From: JACJWR01 sp964474045
GTDB lineage: Bacteria; Actinomycetota; Actinomycetes; S36-B12; UBA10799
DNA length: 64,000 nucleotides
Assembly: GCA_964474045.1 (NCBI GenBank)
Contig: CAYYRC010000005.1
Location: 62,001 to 126,000, forward strand
Reading direction: 5' to 3'
The notes beneath the pieces were generated by a model. The model saw only the letters and a program-made list of their open reading frames with translations, searched no databases and was not told where the DNA came from. Position numbers and translations under genes: made by a program. Positions 32,543 through 41,333 of the stretch are shown one piece after another (within the stretch, counting starts at the first letter, position 1; each line of letters begins with the position of its first letter).

Positions 32543-32576
32543 TATCGTTGGAACATATCGATTCGATATATCGTTG
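32543..32576. promoter_or_regulatory. Probable PadR operator
   Basis: ATATCGA-T-TCGATAT (32555-32569) is a perfect 7-bp inverted repeat, strikingly AT-rich for this genome. It is flanked by direct repeats TATCGTTG at 32543-32550 and 32569-32576. It lies about 110 bp before padR and faces the DUF5318 promoter, as expected for autoregulation of padR-ino1 and possibly the divergent PBP unit. Confidence 0.65.
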
Positions 32577-32676
32577 AGTATCCCGGAGACCACGGACAGT
32601 GTCGCTCGACCGTGCGGCGCGGTGGCTCCCGGACACCGACGGCTCCGGCCGGGAAGCACCAACAGAAGGAGGCAGC

Positions 32677-33264
32677 ATGGCGCGTCGCAACGACGTGGTC
32701 GAGCTCGCCGTGCTCGGCCTGCTCAACGAGGGCCCACAACACGGCTATGAGCTGCGCAAGCGGCTCAACTCCATGCTCGGCACCTTCCGCGCGATCTCGT
32801 ACGGCTCCCTCTACCCAGCGCTCAAGAACATGCTGGCCAAGGGATGGATCGCCGAGGACGGCCCCGCCGACGCAGGGGCCCCGGCACTCAGCAACCGTCG
32901 CGCGCGAATCGTCTACAAGCTCACGGCCGACGGCAAGGAGCACCTGCAACAGCTCCTCGACGAGTCCGGCCCCGACGCTTGGGAGGACGAGTCGTTCAAC
33001 GTCCACATGTCCTTCTTCTCCCGCACCACGGCCGACGCCCGCCTGCGCATCCTGCAGGGCCGGCGAAGCCGACTGGAAGAGCGCCGCGCCTCGATGCGCA
33101 GCGCCACGGCGCGCCAGCGGGAGCGCCTCGATGACTACACCACGGCCCTGCAGCAGCACGGCCTCGAAGGTGTGGAACGGGAAGTGCGGTGGCTCACCGA
33201 GCTCATCGCCAACGAAGAATCCGGCGGCGGCCGCCGTCGTCCGGCGCAACAGGAGAGAAGGTAG
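32677..33264 (+). CDS. PadR-family transcriptional regulator
   Basis: 195 aa from ATG 32677, set by the strong GGAGG at 32669-32673. N-terminal winged helix: V-V-E-L-A-V-L-G-L-L-N-E-G-P-Q-H-G-Y-E-L, I-S-Y-G-S-L-Y-P-A-L, G-W-I, and Y-K-L-T-A-D-G-K-E. The C-terminal half is helical and charged (R-R-S-R-L-E-E-R-R-A) and probably dimerises. In actinobacteria a PadR gene commonly precedes ino1 in this arrangement. Only 2 bp separate it from ino1, so it likely regulates that operon through the palindrome upstream. The effector is unknown. Confidence 0.9.
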   Translation: MARRNDVVELAVLGLLNEGPQHGYELRKRLNSMLGTFRAISYGSLYPALKNMLAKGWIAEDGPADAGAPALSNRRARIVYKLTADGKEHLQQLLDESGPDAWEDESFNVHMSFFSRTTADARLRILQGRRSRLEERRASMRSATARQRERLDDYTTALQQHGLEGVEREVRWLTELIANEESGGGRRRPAQQERR

Positions 33265-33266
33265 AG

Positions 33267-34346
33267 ATGGGGAACCTGCGGGTAGCCATCGTCGGCGTCG
33301 GCAACTGCGCCTCGTCGCTCGTCCAAGGCGTTGAGTACTACAAGGACGCGACGCCCGACACAAACGTGCCTGGCCTCATGCACGTGCAGTTCGGTCCGTA
33401 CCACGTGTCGGACATCGAGTGGGTCGCCGCTTTCGACGTGGACGCCAAGAAGGTCGGCCAGGACCTCGCCCACGCGATCACGGCCAGCGAGAACAACACC
33501 ATCAAGATCTGCGACGTGCCGCCCACCGGCGTCACCGTGCAGCGCGGCCACACCCTGGACGGCCTCGGCAAGTACTACCGCGAGACCATCGTGGAGTCTG
33601 ACGAGGAGCCAGCGGACGTCGTCGCCACGCTCAAGGAGACCGGTGCCGACGTGCTGGTCTGCTACCTGCCCGTGGGCTCGGAGCAGGCGGCCAAGTACTA
33701 CGCCCAGTGCGCGATCGACGCGGGCGTGGCCTTCGTCAACGCCTTGCCGGTGTTCATCGCCAGCAACCCCGAGTGGGCCCAGAAGTTCACCGACGCCGGC
33801 GTGCCGATCGTCGGCGACGACATCAAGAGCCAGGTCGGCGCGACCATCACCCACCGGGTGCTCGCCAAGCTCTTCGAGGACCGCGGCGTCACCGTCGACC
33901 GGACCTACCAGCTGAACGTCGGCGGCAACATGGACTTCATGAACATGCTCGAGCGGGAGCGCCTGGAGTCCAAGAAGATCTCCAAGACGCAGTCCGTCAC
34001 CTCGCAGCTGCGCGACGAGATCGCCGACCGCAACGTGCACATCGGCCCCAGCGACTATGTCGCCTGGCTCGACGACCGCAAGTGGGCGTTCGTCCGCCTG
34101 GAGGGCCGCGCCTTCGGCGACGTGCCGCTGAGCCTGGAGTACAAGCTCGAGGTCTGGGACTCGCCCAACTCGGCGGGCATCATCATCGACGCCATCCGGG
34201 CGGCGAAGATCGCCAAGGACCGCGGCATCGGCGGGCCGATCCTGTCCGCCAGCTCGTACTTCATGAAGTCGCCGCCGGTGCAGTACACCGACGGTGAGGC
34301 CAACCAGGCCGTCGAGGACTTCATCGCGGGCACCATCGAGCGCTGA
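33267..34346 (+). CDS. ino1: Inositol-3-phosphate synthase
   Basis: 359 aa from ATG 33267, two bases after the PadR stop. N-terminal NAD-binding V-A-I-V-G-V-G-N-C-A-S-S-L-V-Q-G, then G-L-M-H-V-Q-F-G-P-Y, D-V-L-V-C-Y-L-P-V-G-S-E, F-V-N-A-L-P-V-F-I-A and G-D-D-I-K-S-Q-V-G-A-T-I-T-H, all conserved in the short bacterial/archaeal MIPS family. It converts glucose 6-phosphate to myo-inositol 3-phosphate, the precursor of mycothiol and phosphatidylinositol lipids. This agrees with the mycothiol-type gene at 4.7 kb. A strong hairpin follows. Confidence 0.96.
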   Translation: MGNLRVAIVGVGNCASSLVQGVEYYKDATPDTNVPGLMHVQFGPYHVSDIEWVAAFDVDAKKVGQDLAHAITASENNTIKICDVPPTGVTVQRGHTLDGLGKYYRETIVESDEEPADVVATLKETGADVLVCYLPVGSEQAAKYYAQCAIDAGVAFVNALPVFIASNPEWAQKFTDAGVPIVGDDIKSQVGATITHRVLAKLFEDRGVTVDRTYQLNVGGNMDFMNMLERERLESKKISKTQSVTSQLRDEIADRNVHIGPSDYVAWLDDRKWAFVRLEGRAFGDVPLSLEYKLEVWDSPNSAGIIIDAIRAAKIAKDRGIGGPILSASSYFMKSPPVQYTDGEANQAVEDFIAGTIER

Positions 34347-34395
34347 TCTCCCGGTAAACCGCACGACCAGCTCAACCCGAGCACCGCACCTCCCA

Positions 34396-34430
34396 GACGC
34401 CCCGTCCATCGACTCGATGGGCGGGGCGTC
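34396..34430 (+). terminator. Terminator after ino1
   Basis: Arms 34396-34412 and 34414-34430 pair over 17 bp with a single G-T wobble, 49 bp after the ino1 stop. No U-tract; the MFS promoter follows directly. Confidence 0.75.
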
Positions 34431-34463
34431 GCGTGCGTCCGACACCGCCACACCCGGCGCGGG

Positions 34464-34469
34464 TAGGTT
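34464..34469 (+). promoter_or_regulatory. Putative -10 (TAGGTT), leaderless MFS gene
   Basis: TAGGTT ends 6 nt before GTG 34476, right after the ino1 terminator. Confidence 0.45.
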
Positions 34470-34475
34470 TGCCAC

Positions 34476-35840
34476 GTGGCGAAGGTCGAGTTGCGGGGTC
34501 TGTTCCGCGAGCGGCTCTTCCGCCGGCTGCTGGCGGTCCGGGTGGTCGGCCAACTACAGGACGGCATCATCCAATCTGCCCTGGCCGGATTCGTGCTGTT
34601 CTCCCCCGAGAGCCAGGACTCACCCGCCGGCGTCGTGGGCGCATTCGCCATCCTGCTGCTCCCCTACTCGATCATCGGCCCGTTCATGGGCGTGTTCCTG
34701 GACCGCTGGCGGCGCCGCCAGGTGCTGCTGGTCGCCAACCTGGTTCGATCGGTCTTGGTCGTCGGCCTGATCGCCGCCACGCTCGGGTCCTGGCCCGTCT
34801 GGGCCACGGGGCTGCTGGTGCTCTTCGTGCTGGGGCTCAACCGCCTGATCCTCACCGCCCTGGCCGCCTCGCTACCACGGACGGTCTCGGTCGACCATCT
34901 GGTGCCGGCTAACGCCGTCGCGCCGGTCTCCGGGACGGTCGGGGCCGCAGTGGGAGGGGCGCTGGCCATCGGCGCCGGTGCGATGCTGGGCGCCACCCGG
35001 GCCACGACCGCCGCGCTGCTGGCGATCGCCGCCGTCGGCTTGCTCGTCACCGCGGCGCTGAGCCTGCGGATACCGATCGGAGCGCTTGGGCCGGAGGGCG
35101 AACGGCAGCGGGAGACGGTGGGCGAGGTCGTGCGCCAGCTCGCCGCCGGTGCGCGGGACCTGCTGGACGCCCGTCCCGCCTGGTGGTCGGCCTGGGGCGT
35201 GATGGCCCACCGGGCCGCCTACGGCATCGCACTGCTGCTGGCAATCGTGGCCTCGAAGAGCGTGCTCAGCCCTGACTCCAACGCGGGGGCGCTGGGAGTC
35301 GTGGGCATCGCCATCGGCGCGGCCGGCGCCGGGGCGCTGCTGGGGGCGATCATCACACCGCCGATCGTGCGGGCGTCCTCGCCCGGGGTGTGGTCGGCCG
35401 CGGTGGCCGCCATCGCCGCCGTCGCCGCCACGATCGGTCTGCTCAGCGTATCCACCCTGGGCTTCGTGGTGGGCGGCTTCGTGCTCGGGTTGGCGGGCCA
35501 GGCGATCAAGATCGACACCGACACCGTCATCGCGCTGACGATCGGCGACGACGCCCGCGGGCGAGTGTTCTCGCTGCTCGACGTGGGCATCAACGTCGCC
35601 TTGCTGTGCGGCATCGCCGTGGCGGGTCTGCTCATCGGACCGGGGGGGACCTCCACCGGGCTGGCGCTGGCGACGGGCACGCTGCTGACGTTGTCGGCCG
35701 GTTTGTTCGTACTATCGGGGCGCAGGCGCCGCACAGAGCAATCCCAGCGAATGGACGACCGCGCATCAACTGAGCATGGTTGGCTGCAGACGCCCGTAGA
35801 AGCCGACCAGGCGGCGGGCGACCACGAACGATCGGAGTGA
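34476..35840 (+). CDS. MFS transporter
   Basis: 454 aa with about twelve hydrophobic helices. F-R-R-L-L-A-V-R-V-V-G-Q-L-Q-D-G in helix 1 and G-V-F-L-D-R-W-R-R-R-Q-V-L-L in the loop after helix 2 form the MFS signature (D-R-W-R-R-R-Q). The soluble C-terminus is hydrophilic. A homologue sits next to this locus in other actinobacteria. The substrate is not known. Its stop overlaps the alternative GTG start of the next gene, so the two are one unit. Confidence 0.85.
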   Translation: MAKVELRGLFRERLFRRLLAVRVVGQLQDGIIQSALAGFVLFSPESQDSPAGVVGAFAILLLPYSIIGPFMGVFLDRWRRRQVLLVANLVRSVLVVGLIAATLGSWPVWATGLLVLFVLGLNRLILTALAASLPRTVSVDHLVPANAVAPVSGTVGAAVGGALAIGAGAMLGATRATTAALLAIAAVGLLVTAALSLRIPIGALGPEGERQRETVGEVVRQLAAGARDLLDARPAWWSAWGVMAHRAAYGIALLLAIVASKSVLSPDSNAGALGVVGIAIGAAGAGALLGAIITPPIVRASSPGVWSAAVAAIAAVAATIGLLSVSTLGFVVGGFVLGLAGQAIKIDTDTVIALTIGDDARGRVFSLLDVGINVALLCGIAVAGLLIGPGGTSTGLALATGTLLTLSAGLFVLSGRRRRTEQSQRMDDRASTEHGWLQTPVEADQAAGDHERSE

Positions 35841-35842
35841 AC

Positions 35843-37168
35843 GTGACCACCTCGGAACCAACACCCGCGAGCTCCGGCGAGTCCGCCACCGATGTGGCGG
35901 TGCCGACGCCTGAACCCAAGGCGGCAGCGAAGGCATCCAAGGCCCGCGGCCGCGGGATCGTCGCCTGGGTCCTGGTCGTGATCGCCGGCATCCTGATTCC
36001 GGTCGCCGTCGTGGCCTACTGGGGCCAGCGCACCATCACCGACGCCGAGCGCTACATCGAGACCGTCGGCCCGCTGGCGGCCGAGCAGCCGATCAAGGAC
36101 GCCATCGTGGCCAAGACCACCACGACCGTCATGACGCTGATCGAGGAGGACGACACGGTCAACGAGGCCCTCGCGGCCCTCCCGCCGGCGGCGGCGACCA
36201 AGCTCAAGCCGGCGATCCTCGGTGGCATCGAGGGCCTGGTCACGAACGTCACGACCAAGATCGTCGACTCAGAGCAGTTCGAGGAGCTCTGGGTGGACGT
36301 CAACGCCAAGCTGCAGGAAGAGCTGGTCAGCGCCCTCAACGGCGACCGCAACGGAGCGGTCAAGCTCGAAGGCGACGAAGTGGTGCTGGACACCGGAACG
36401 GTCGCCGAAGCCGTCAAGCAGGCGCTCGTGGACAAGGGCCTGACCGGGCTGGCCGACAAGCAGATCCCAGCCGGGGCCGACCAGAACATCGTGCTGCTGC
36501 AGTCCCAGGAACTCGCCCAGGCCCAATTGATCTACAAGTTCACGATCCCGCTCGCGCGCTACCTGCTCCCGGTCCTGGCCCTGATCCTCGTCGGCGCGGT
36601 GCTCATCAGCGGCCGACGGGCACGGGTGGTGTTCGGCATCGGCATCGCGTCGATTCTGGGCATGCTGCTGCTCGGGGTCGCCCTCGCCTTCGGCAAGCAG
36701 GCGCTCAACAGCGCGGCGCCGACCACGATGGCGCAGGGCGTCCTCAATGCCTTCTGGGTGACGCTCACCCGCTATCTCTCGACTGCCGTCACGGCGTATC
36801 TGACCGTGGGCATCGTGATCGCCCTGCTGGGTTGGTTCGGCGGGCGCAGCCGTCCGGCGACCTCGGTTCGAGGTTTGATCAGCAACGGTCTGCGGCAGTC
36901 GGGCTCGCGCATCCAGGCCGACTGGTTGGACGGCATATCGGGCTTCCTCCGCGATCACTGGCGGGCCGCCTTCATCGTGGTCGGCGTCCTCACAAGCGCT
37001 CTGCTGCTGCTCTTCGGCAACGTGTCGGCCGCGGTCGTCGGCTGGTACGCGGCCGTGGCGCTCGCGCTGTGCGCATTGCTCTATTTCCTCACCGGGGTCG
37101 GCTCTGCGGAGAACCCCGTAGCAGCAAGTTCCACGGCGGCTCCCGAGCAAACGGCCGCGCAGCCCTAG
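35843..37168 (+). CDS. Actinobacterial membrane protein of unknown function
   Basis: 441 aa from GTG 35843 (GGAG at 35834-35837); GTG 35837 overlapping the MFS stop is possible. Cytoplasmic Pro/Ala tail, membrane helix about 37-60, and a helical extracytoplasmic domain of about 150 residues containing R-Y-I-E-T-V-G-P-L-A and G-L-V-T-N-V-T. Then three to five helices around 230-260, 275-300, 320-345 and 385-430. No enzymatic motif. The single long loop between helices 1 and 2 suggests a receptor-like or scaffold role, but that is inference. Shares CTAG stop bases with cca. Confidence 0.75.
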   Translation: MTTSEPTPASSGESATDVAVPTPEPKAAAKASKARGRGIVAWVLVVIAGILIPVAVVAYWGQRTITDAERYIETVGPLAAEQPIKDAIVAKTTTTVMTLIEEDDTVNEALAALPPAAATKLKPAILGGIEGLVTNVTTKIVDSEQFEELWVDVNAKLQEELVSALNGDRNGAVKLEGDEVVLDTGTVAEAVKQALVDKGLTGLADKQIPAGADQNIVLLQSQELAQAQLIYKFTIPLARYLLPVLALILVGAVLISGRRARVVFGIGIASILGMLLLGVALAFGKQALNSAAPTTMAQGVLNAFWVTLTRYLSTAVTAYLTVGIVIALLGWFGGRSRPATSVRGLISNGLRQSGSRIQADWLDGISGFLRDHWRAAFIVVGVLTSALLLLFGNVSAAVVGWYAAVALALCALLYFLTGVGSAENPVAASSTAAPEQTAAQP

Positions 37169-38616
37169 TCGCCGGGGCGACTGCGCCACCAGCGCAACAA
37201 CTCCGCTTCGGCAGCCTCGGGGCCAATCGGCCCACGTTCCAGCCTGACCTCCAACAGGTAGCGATAGGCCTCGCCCACCTGCGGACCCGGGTCCAGCTGC
37301 AGGATTCGCATGATCTGCTCGCCGTCGAGCTCAGGCCGCAGCGCCTCGAGTTCCTCCTGGGCGGCCAGCCGGTCGATGCGGCGCTCGAGGCTGTCGTAGG
37401 ACGCCTGCAGCGCAGCTGCCTTGCGCCGGTTGCGCGTCGTGCAGTCCGCCCGGGTCAGCTTGTGCAGCCGCGGCAGCAGCGGACCGGCGTCGCGGACATA
37501 GCGCCGCACCGCGGAGTCAGTCCACTCGCCACCGCTGTAGCCGTGGAAGCGCAGGTGCAGGTCCACCAGCCGCGCGACATCCTCGGTGACCTCTTTGGAG
37601 AAGCGCAGCGCCCGCATCCGCTTGCGCGTCATCTTGGCTCCGACCACCTCATGGTGATGGAACGAGACGCCCCCCTCGGTGGTGAAACGCCGCGTCCTGG
37701 GCTTGCCGATGTCATGCAGTAGCGCGGCGAAGCGCAGCGTGAAGTCGGGCCCGGAGGTCGGCTCGTGGTCCTGCTCCAGCGCGATTGCCTGTTCCAGCAC
37801 GGTCAGGGAGTGCTCGTACACGTCCTTGTGTCGGTGGTGCTCGTCGATCTCGAGGGACAGCGCGGGCAACTCCGGCAGGATCTGGTCGGCCAGCCCCGTG
37901 TCGACCAGCACCCGCAGGCCCCGCACAGGGTCAGGCGCGAGCATGAGCTTGACCAACTCGTCGCGGATCCGCTCGGCCGACACGATGGCCAGCCTGGGCG
38001 CCATGTCTGCCATGGCGGCCTCGGTGTGAGCGTCGATGCGGAAGCCGAGTTGGGCGACGAAGCGTGCCGCGCGCAGCATCCGGAGCGGATCGTCGCCGAA
38101 GGAGTCCTCGGGGGGCCCTGGCGTTCGGATGACGCCTGCCGCCAGGTCGTCGATCCCACCGAACGGATCCACCAGCGCGCCCCCGGGGATCGAGAGCGCC
38201 ATCGCGTTGATGGTGAAGTCCCGCCGGCGTAGATCCTCGCCCAGGTCGTCGCCGAAGGCCACGGCGGGTTTGCGGGACTCGGGGTCGTAGGAGTCAGCCC
38301 GGTAGGTCGTCACCTCCACCTGGTGCCCGGCCAGCATCCCCCCCACCGTGCCGAACCTGATCCCGGTGTCCCAGAGCGCATCGCAGTGGGGCGCCAGCAG
38401 GGCCCGGATGCGCTCCGGCCGGGCATCGGTGGTCAAGTCCAGGTCGCCGCCGCCGGAGCGGCCCATGGCAGCGTCTCGAACACATCCGCCCACAACTGCC
38501 AGCTGGTAGCCGGCGGAAGAGAAATCGCTGATCAGCGGCCATAAGGCGGTCACGGCCGGAGTGAGCCCCGGCCTGATCCGGGCGACCGCCGCGGCTGCAC
38601 CATCTTCACGCGACAC
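37165..38616 (-). CDS. cca: CCA tRNA nucleotidyltransferase
   Basis: 483 aa from GTG 38616, favoured by a -10-like TATGGT 7 nt upstream; ATG 38628 would add four residues. Pol-beta-type head: V-V-G-G-C-V-R-D-A, G-G-D-L-D-L-T-T (catalytic Asp pair), then R-R-R-D-F-T-I-N-A-M-A. An HD domain follows: H-R-H-K-D-V-Y-E-H-S, L-L-H-D-I-G-K-P-R-T and F-H-H-H-E-V-V-G-A. It adds or repairs the CCA end of tRNAs; the HD part fits the actinobacterial class. Divergent from the NUDIX gene, as in mycobacteria (pcnA and mutT4). Confidence 0.93.
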   Translation of the reverse strand: MSREDGAAAAVARIRPGLTPAVTALWPLISDFSSAGYQLAVVGGCVRDAAMGRSGGGDLDLTTDARPERIRALLAPHCDALWDTGIRFGTVGGMLAGHQVEVTTYRADSYDPESRKPAVAFGDDLGEDLRRRDFTINAMALSIPGGALVDPFGGIDDLAAGVIRTPGPPEDSFGDDPLRMLRAARFVAQLGFRIDAHTEAAMADMAPRLAIVSAERIRDELVKLMLAPDPVRGLRVLVDTGLADQILPELPALSLEIDEHHRHKDVYEHSLTVLEQAIALEQDHEPTSGPDFTLRFAALLHDIGKPRTRRFTTEGGVSFHHHEVVGAKMTRKRMRALRFSKEVTEDVARLVDLHLRFHGYSGGEWTDSAVRRYVRDAGPLLPRLHKLTRADCTTRNRRKAAALQASYDSLERRIDRLAAQEELEALRPELDGEQIMRILQLDPGPQVGEAYRYLLEVRLERGPIGPEAAEAELLRWWRSRPGD

Positions 38617-38623
38617 GACCGTC

Positions 38624-38629
38624 ACCATA
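38624..38629 (-). promoter_or_regulatory. Putative -10 (TATGGT), leaderless cca
   Basis: Minus-strand TATGGT ends 7 nt before GTG 38616. It overlaps the alternative ATG/GTG starts at 38628 and 38625. Confidence 0.4.
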
Positions 38630-38698
38630 CCCACGCCACGGCGGGGCGATGCGCCCAGAACCTCCACGAGTCCGACCGGCGGCATCTCGTGCGCGGGC

Positions 38699-38704
38699 TA
38701 GACT
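38699..38704 (+). promoter_or_regulatory. Putative -10 (TAGACT), leaderless NUDIX gene
   Basis: TAGACT ends 7 nt before ATG 38712. It and the cca element lie 70 bp apart in opposite directions. Confidence 0.5.
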
Positions 38705-38711
38705 CCAGGTC

Positions 38712-39179
38712 ATGTCCCCTTCCCGTCCCGGCCGTTCGACGGGTACGCCGACGGTCGAGGAGACGAGTGCGGGAGGTCTCCTGATCGATTTCGACCGGGA
38801 TCCGCTGTCCGCGGTCATCATCGGCCGCTACGACCGTCGCGGGCGGATGGTGTGGTCGCTGCCGAAAGGTCACATCGAGGAGGGTGAGACGCGCGAGCAG
38901 ACCGCGATTCGCGAGATCGCCGAGGAGACCGGGATCGAGGGCGAGGTCTTGTGCGAGCTCGGCACCATCGACTTCACGTTCGTGGCTGAGGGCCGGCGCA
39001 TCCACAAGACGGTCCACCACTTCCTGCTCGAGCGCACCGGCGGCGAGGTCAGCACCGAGGACGTCGAGGTGGCCGACGTCGCCTGGGTGGCACTGGCCGA
39101 CGTGAGCGACCGGCTGACCTATGCCGACGAGCGCCGGCTCATGGCCAGGGTCCCCCAGCTGCTGGCTGACATCCCCTAG
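38712..39179 (+). CDS. NUDIX hydrolase (MutT4-like)
   Basis: 155 aa from ATG 38712. The NUDIX box spans residues about 55-77: G-H-I-E-E-G-E-T, then R-E-I-A-E-E-T-G-I, with all metal-binding glutamates present. L-P-K-G-H and S-A-G-G-L-L just before are typical. Cleaves a nucleoside diphosphate linked to another moiety; the position matches mycobacterial mutT4 (Rv3908), but the true substrate is unknown. First gene of the plus-strand block NUDIX, DUF6049, murJ. Directly abuts the next gene. Confidence 0.9.
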   Translation: MSPSRPGRSTGTPTVEETSAGGLLIDFDRDPLSAVIIGRYDRRGRMVWSLPKGHIEEGETREQTAIREIAEETGIEGEVLCELGTIDFTFVAEGRRIHKTVHHFLLERTGGEVSTEDVEVADVAWVALADVSDRLTYADERRLMARVPQLLADIP

Positions 39180-41333
39180 GTGGTGAGTGCGATCCACCCT
39201 CGTGCCGCCCCGCGGCCGATGCCCGGGGCGCTCGCCGCAGTGGCTTCCATCGTGATCGCGGCGGCGGCGCTGCTCATCGCGGTGATAGCGCCAGCTGCCG
39301 GGTCGCCTGTGCGCGCCGCAGCCGCCGCGGCCGGCGCAGCCGGCAACGAGGCGGGCAAGGCGCCCGTACGCGTGGTCGTCGACTCGCTGAGCCCAGCCCT
39401 ACCCACTGTGGGTTCGACGCTCACCGTCGCCGGCACACTGACCAACGACTCGAACATCTCGCTGCGTGACGTCGGCGTGCGCCTGCGGGCGGGCGGTTCC
39501 GCGGTCGCGAGCCGCAGCGCCCTGACCGCGGCCGCCACCGACCCCAGCGCGGTTGACGGCCCCACGCTCGCGCAGCGGCCGGGCTTCGTGACGCTCGCGC
39601 CCGGGGCCTCGACCACGTTCGAGCTCTCTGTGCCGCTCACGCAGACGACGTTCCCGGCGACCGGGGTGCTGCCCCTCGCCGTGGAGTCGGTGGACGGCGC
39701 AGCCGCACTCCTGGGCGCCGTCGGCACCACGATCCTCTGGTACCCGGAGAAGGCCAACGCCCCCTCCCCCGTCCCGCTGACCATGCTGTGGCCGTTGGTC
39801 TCGTCGGCCGCACGCGATGCCGACGGCGTCGTGCTGGGGGGCGAGGTGGCGTCGGAGTTCGCACCTGGCGGACGCCTGGACACGCTCCTGGCGCTGGGCG
39901 CGCGCGAGGCCGCCGGGCTCTCGTGGGCGGTCGACCCGCAGACACTTGAGATGGTCGGCACCTTGGGCTCGTCACACCAGGAGCTCGTCGACGGCGCGCC
40001 GGTCCCGCGTCCGCCAGACGCCGCCGCCAGCAACTGGCTGGCGCTCCTGCGGCAGAGCACCTCCGCTCCCGGCGTCGATGTGACCGCCAGCGGCTACGCC
40101 AACCCGGACTCCACGGCGGAGGTGAGCGCCGGCCTGGACCGCGACCTGGTGCGGGCGACGGCGACGGCCTCCGAGCAGGTGGAGCTCGGCCTCGGCCGCA
40201 AGGTGCGCGACGGTGTCTCGTGGCCCCCCGGTGGCCTCGTGGACGACCGCACGCTGGGGCTGCTGCGCGGCGCCGGGGTCAACTCGGTCGTGCTGAGCCA
40301 GGCGGGAGTCGAGTCGGCCGCAGCCGTTCTTCCCGCCGGCGGCCTGATCCGCCTGGGGACAGACAGCGGGCCGATCACGGCGATCGTCGGCGATGACGAG
40401 TTGGCCAACAGCCTCCGGATGCTCGCCGCGGGACCGCAGTGGGCGACGCTCGGCAGGCAGAACTACCTGGCACTCACCGCCCTGGCGGCGCAGGACGGGC
40501 TGGGCATCGTGGTCTCACCGCCGCTCGACTGGAGCCCCGCGCCCGACCAGCTGCTGACGCTGCTAGCTGCCGTCAAGGCCAGCGGCCTGACGACTCCTCG
40601 CACCCTGACCGCCCTGCTGGCGGGCACCGATGACGCTCCAGCGGGACAGCTGGACCCCATCGCAGCAGCGGATGCGTCGGCCGCCGCCAGTGCCCCACAG
40701 CAGTCCCAGCAGATGGCCGGGGTGGCACAGATCAACCAGACCTTGGACGCCCTCGGCGCCATTACCGAGGCGCCTGAGCCAGGAGTGGTCCCGGTTCGCA
40801 GTGCAGCGCTGCGGTGCGCGTCGGCGCAGTGGCGCAGCCAACCGGACCTGGGGGCCCTGCTGTTGCAGCGCACCGATGCCCAGGCCACCGCGCTGCACGA
40901 CCGCGTGCGGATCAGCAGCCAGGGCCCGGTGGCGTTCCCGGGCGCCGAGGGTCGGGTGCCCGTCACCGTGTCGAACGACCTGAGCGTTCCAGTCACCGTG
41001 AGCGTGACCCTGCGCGCCGACGAGGACTATCGCCTGGAGGACCAACCCCCACGGCCGGTGCGGGTGGCCGCCGGGCAGCGCCTGAGCCTGGAGGTCCCCG
41101 TGCGCGTCGTCGGCTCCGAACCGCTCACCGTGACCGCCGGGCTCATCGCCCCCGATGGTTCCGAGTACGGCGCGGGAGAGGTCTTCGAGCTGCGCACCAC
41201 GGCCTACACTCGGGTGGCCGGGTGGGTGGTGGCCGGCGCCCTCGGGCTCCTGGTGGTGCTCGTGGTGATCAACGTCGCCCGACGCATCCGATCGTCTCGG
41301 AAGGAGGCTGCTGGTGACTCCGAACCGGCCTGA
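39180..41333 (+). CDS. DUF6049-family secreted/membrane-anchored protein
   Basis: 717 aa; GTG 39180 directly follows the NUDIX stop. An Ala-rich hydrophobic helix at about 15-45 acts as signal or anchor. A large extracytoplasmic region has immunoglobulin-like parts (V-G-S-T-L-T-V-A-G-T-L-T near 80; V-P-V-T-V-S-N-D-L-S near 600), a C-terminal membrane helix (about 680-702) and a basic tail. It corresponds to mycobacterial Rv3909, always beside the lipid II flippase, suggesting a role in envelope assembly; no catalytic motif is visible. Overlaps murJ by 20 bp. Confidence 0.8.
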   Translation: MVSAIHPRAAPRPMPGALAAVASIVIAAAALLIAVIAPAAGSPVRAAAAAAGAAGNEAGKAPVRVVVDSLSPALPTVGSTLTVAGTLTNDSNISLRDVGVRLRAGGSAVASRSALTAAATDPSAVDGPTLAQRPGFVTLAPGASTTFELSVPLTQTTFPATGVLPLAVESVDGAAALLGAVGTTILWYPEKANAPSPVPLTMLWPLVSSAARDADGVVLGGEVASEFAPGGRLDTLLALGAREAAGLSWAVDPQTLEMVGTLGSSHQELVDGAPVPRPPDAAASNWLALLRQSTSAPGVDVTASGYANPDSTAEVSAGLDRDLVRATATASEQVELGLGRKVRDGVSWPPGGLVDDRTLGLLRGAGVNSVVLSQAGVESAAAVLPAGGLIRLGTDSGPITAIVGDDELANSLRMLAAGPQWATLGRQNYLALTALAAQDGLGIVVSPPLDWSPAPDQLLTLLAAVKASGLTTPRTLTALLAGTDDAPAGQLDPIAAADASAAASAPQQSQQMAGVAQINQTLDALGAITEAPEPGVVPVRSAALRCASAQWRSQPDLGALLLQRTDAQATALHDRVRISSQGPVAFPGAEGRVPVTVSNDLSVPVTVSVTLRADEDYRLEDQPPRPVRVAAGQRLSLEVPVRVVGSEPLTVTAGLIAPDGSEYGAGEVFELRTTAYTRVAGWVVAGALGLLVVLVVINVARRIRSSRKEAAGDSEPA

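Noticed and set aside
30746..32662. 638-codon minus-strand frame overlapping the PBP and DUF5318 genes
   Set aside because: Out-of-frame shadow; the PBP and DUF5318 frames contain recognisable domains.
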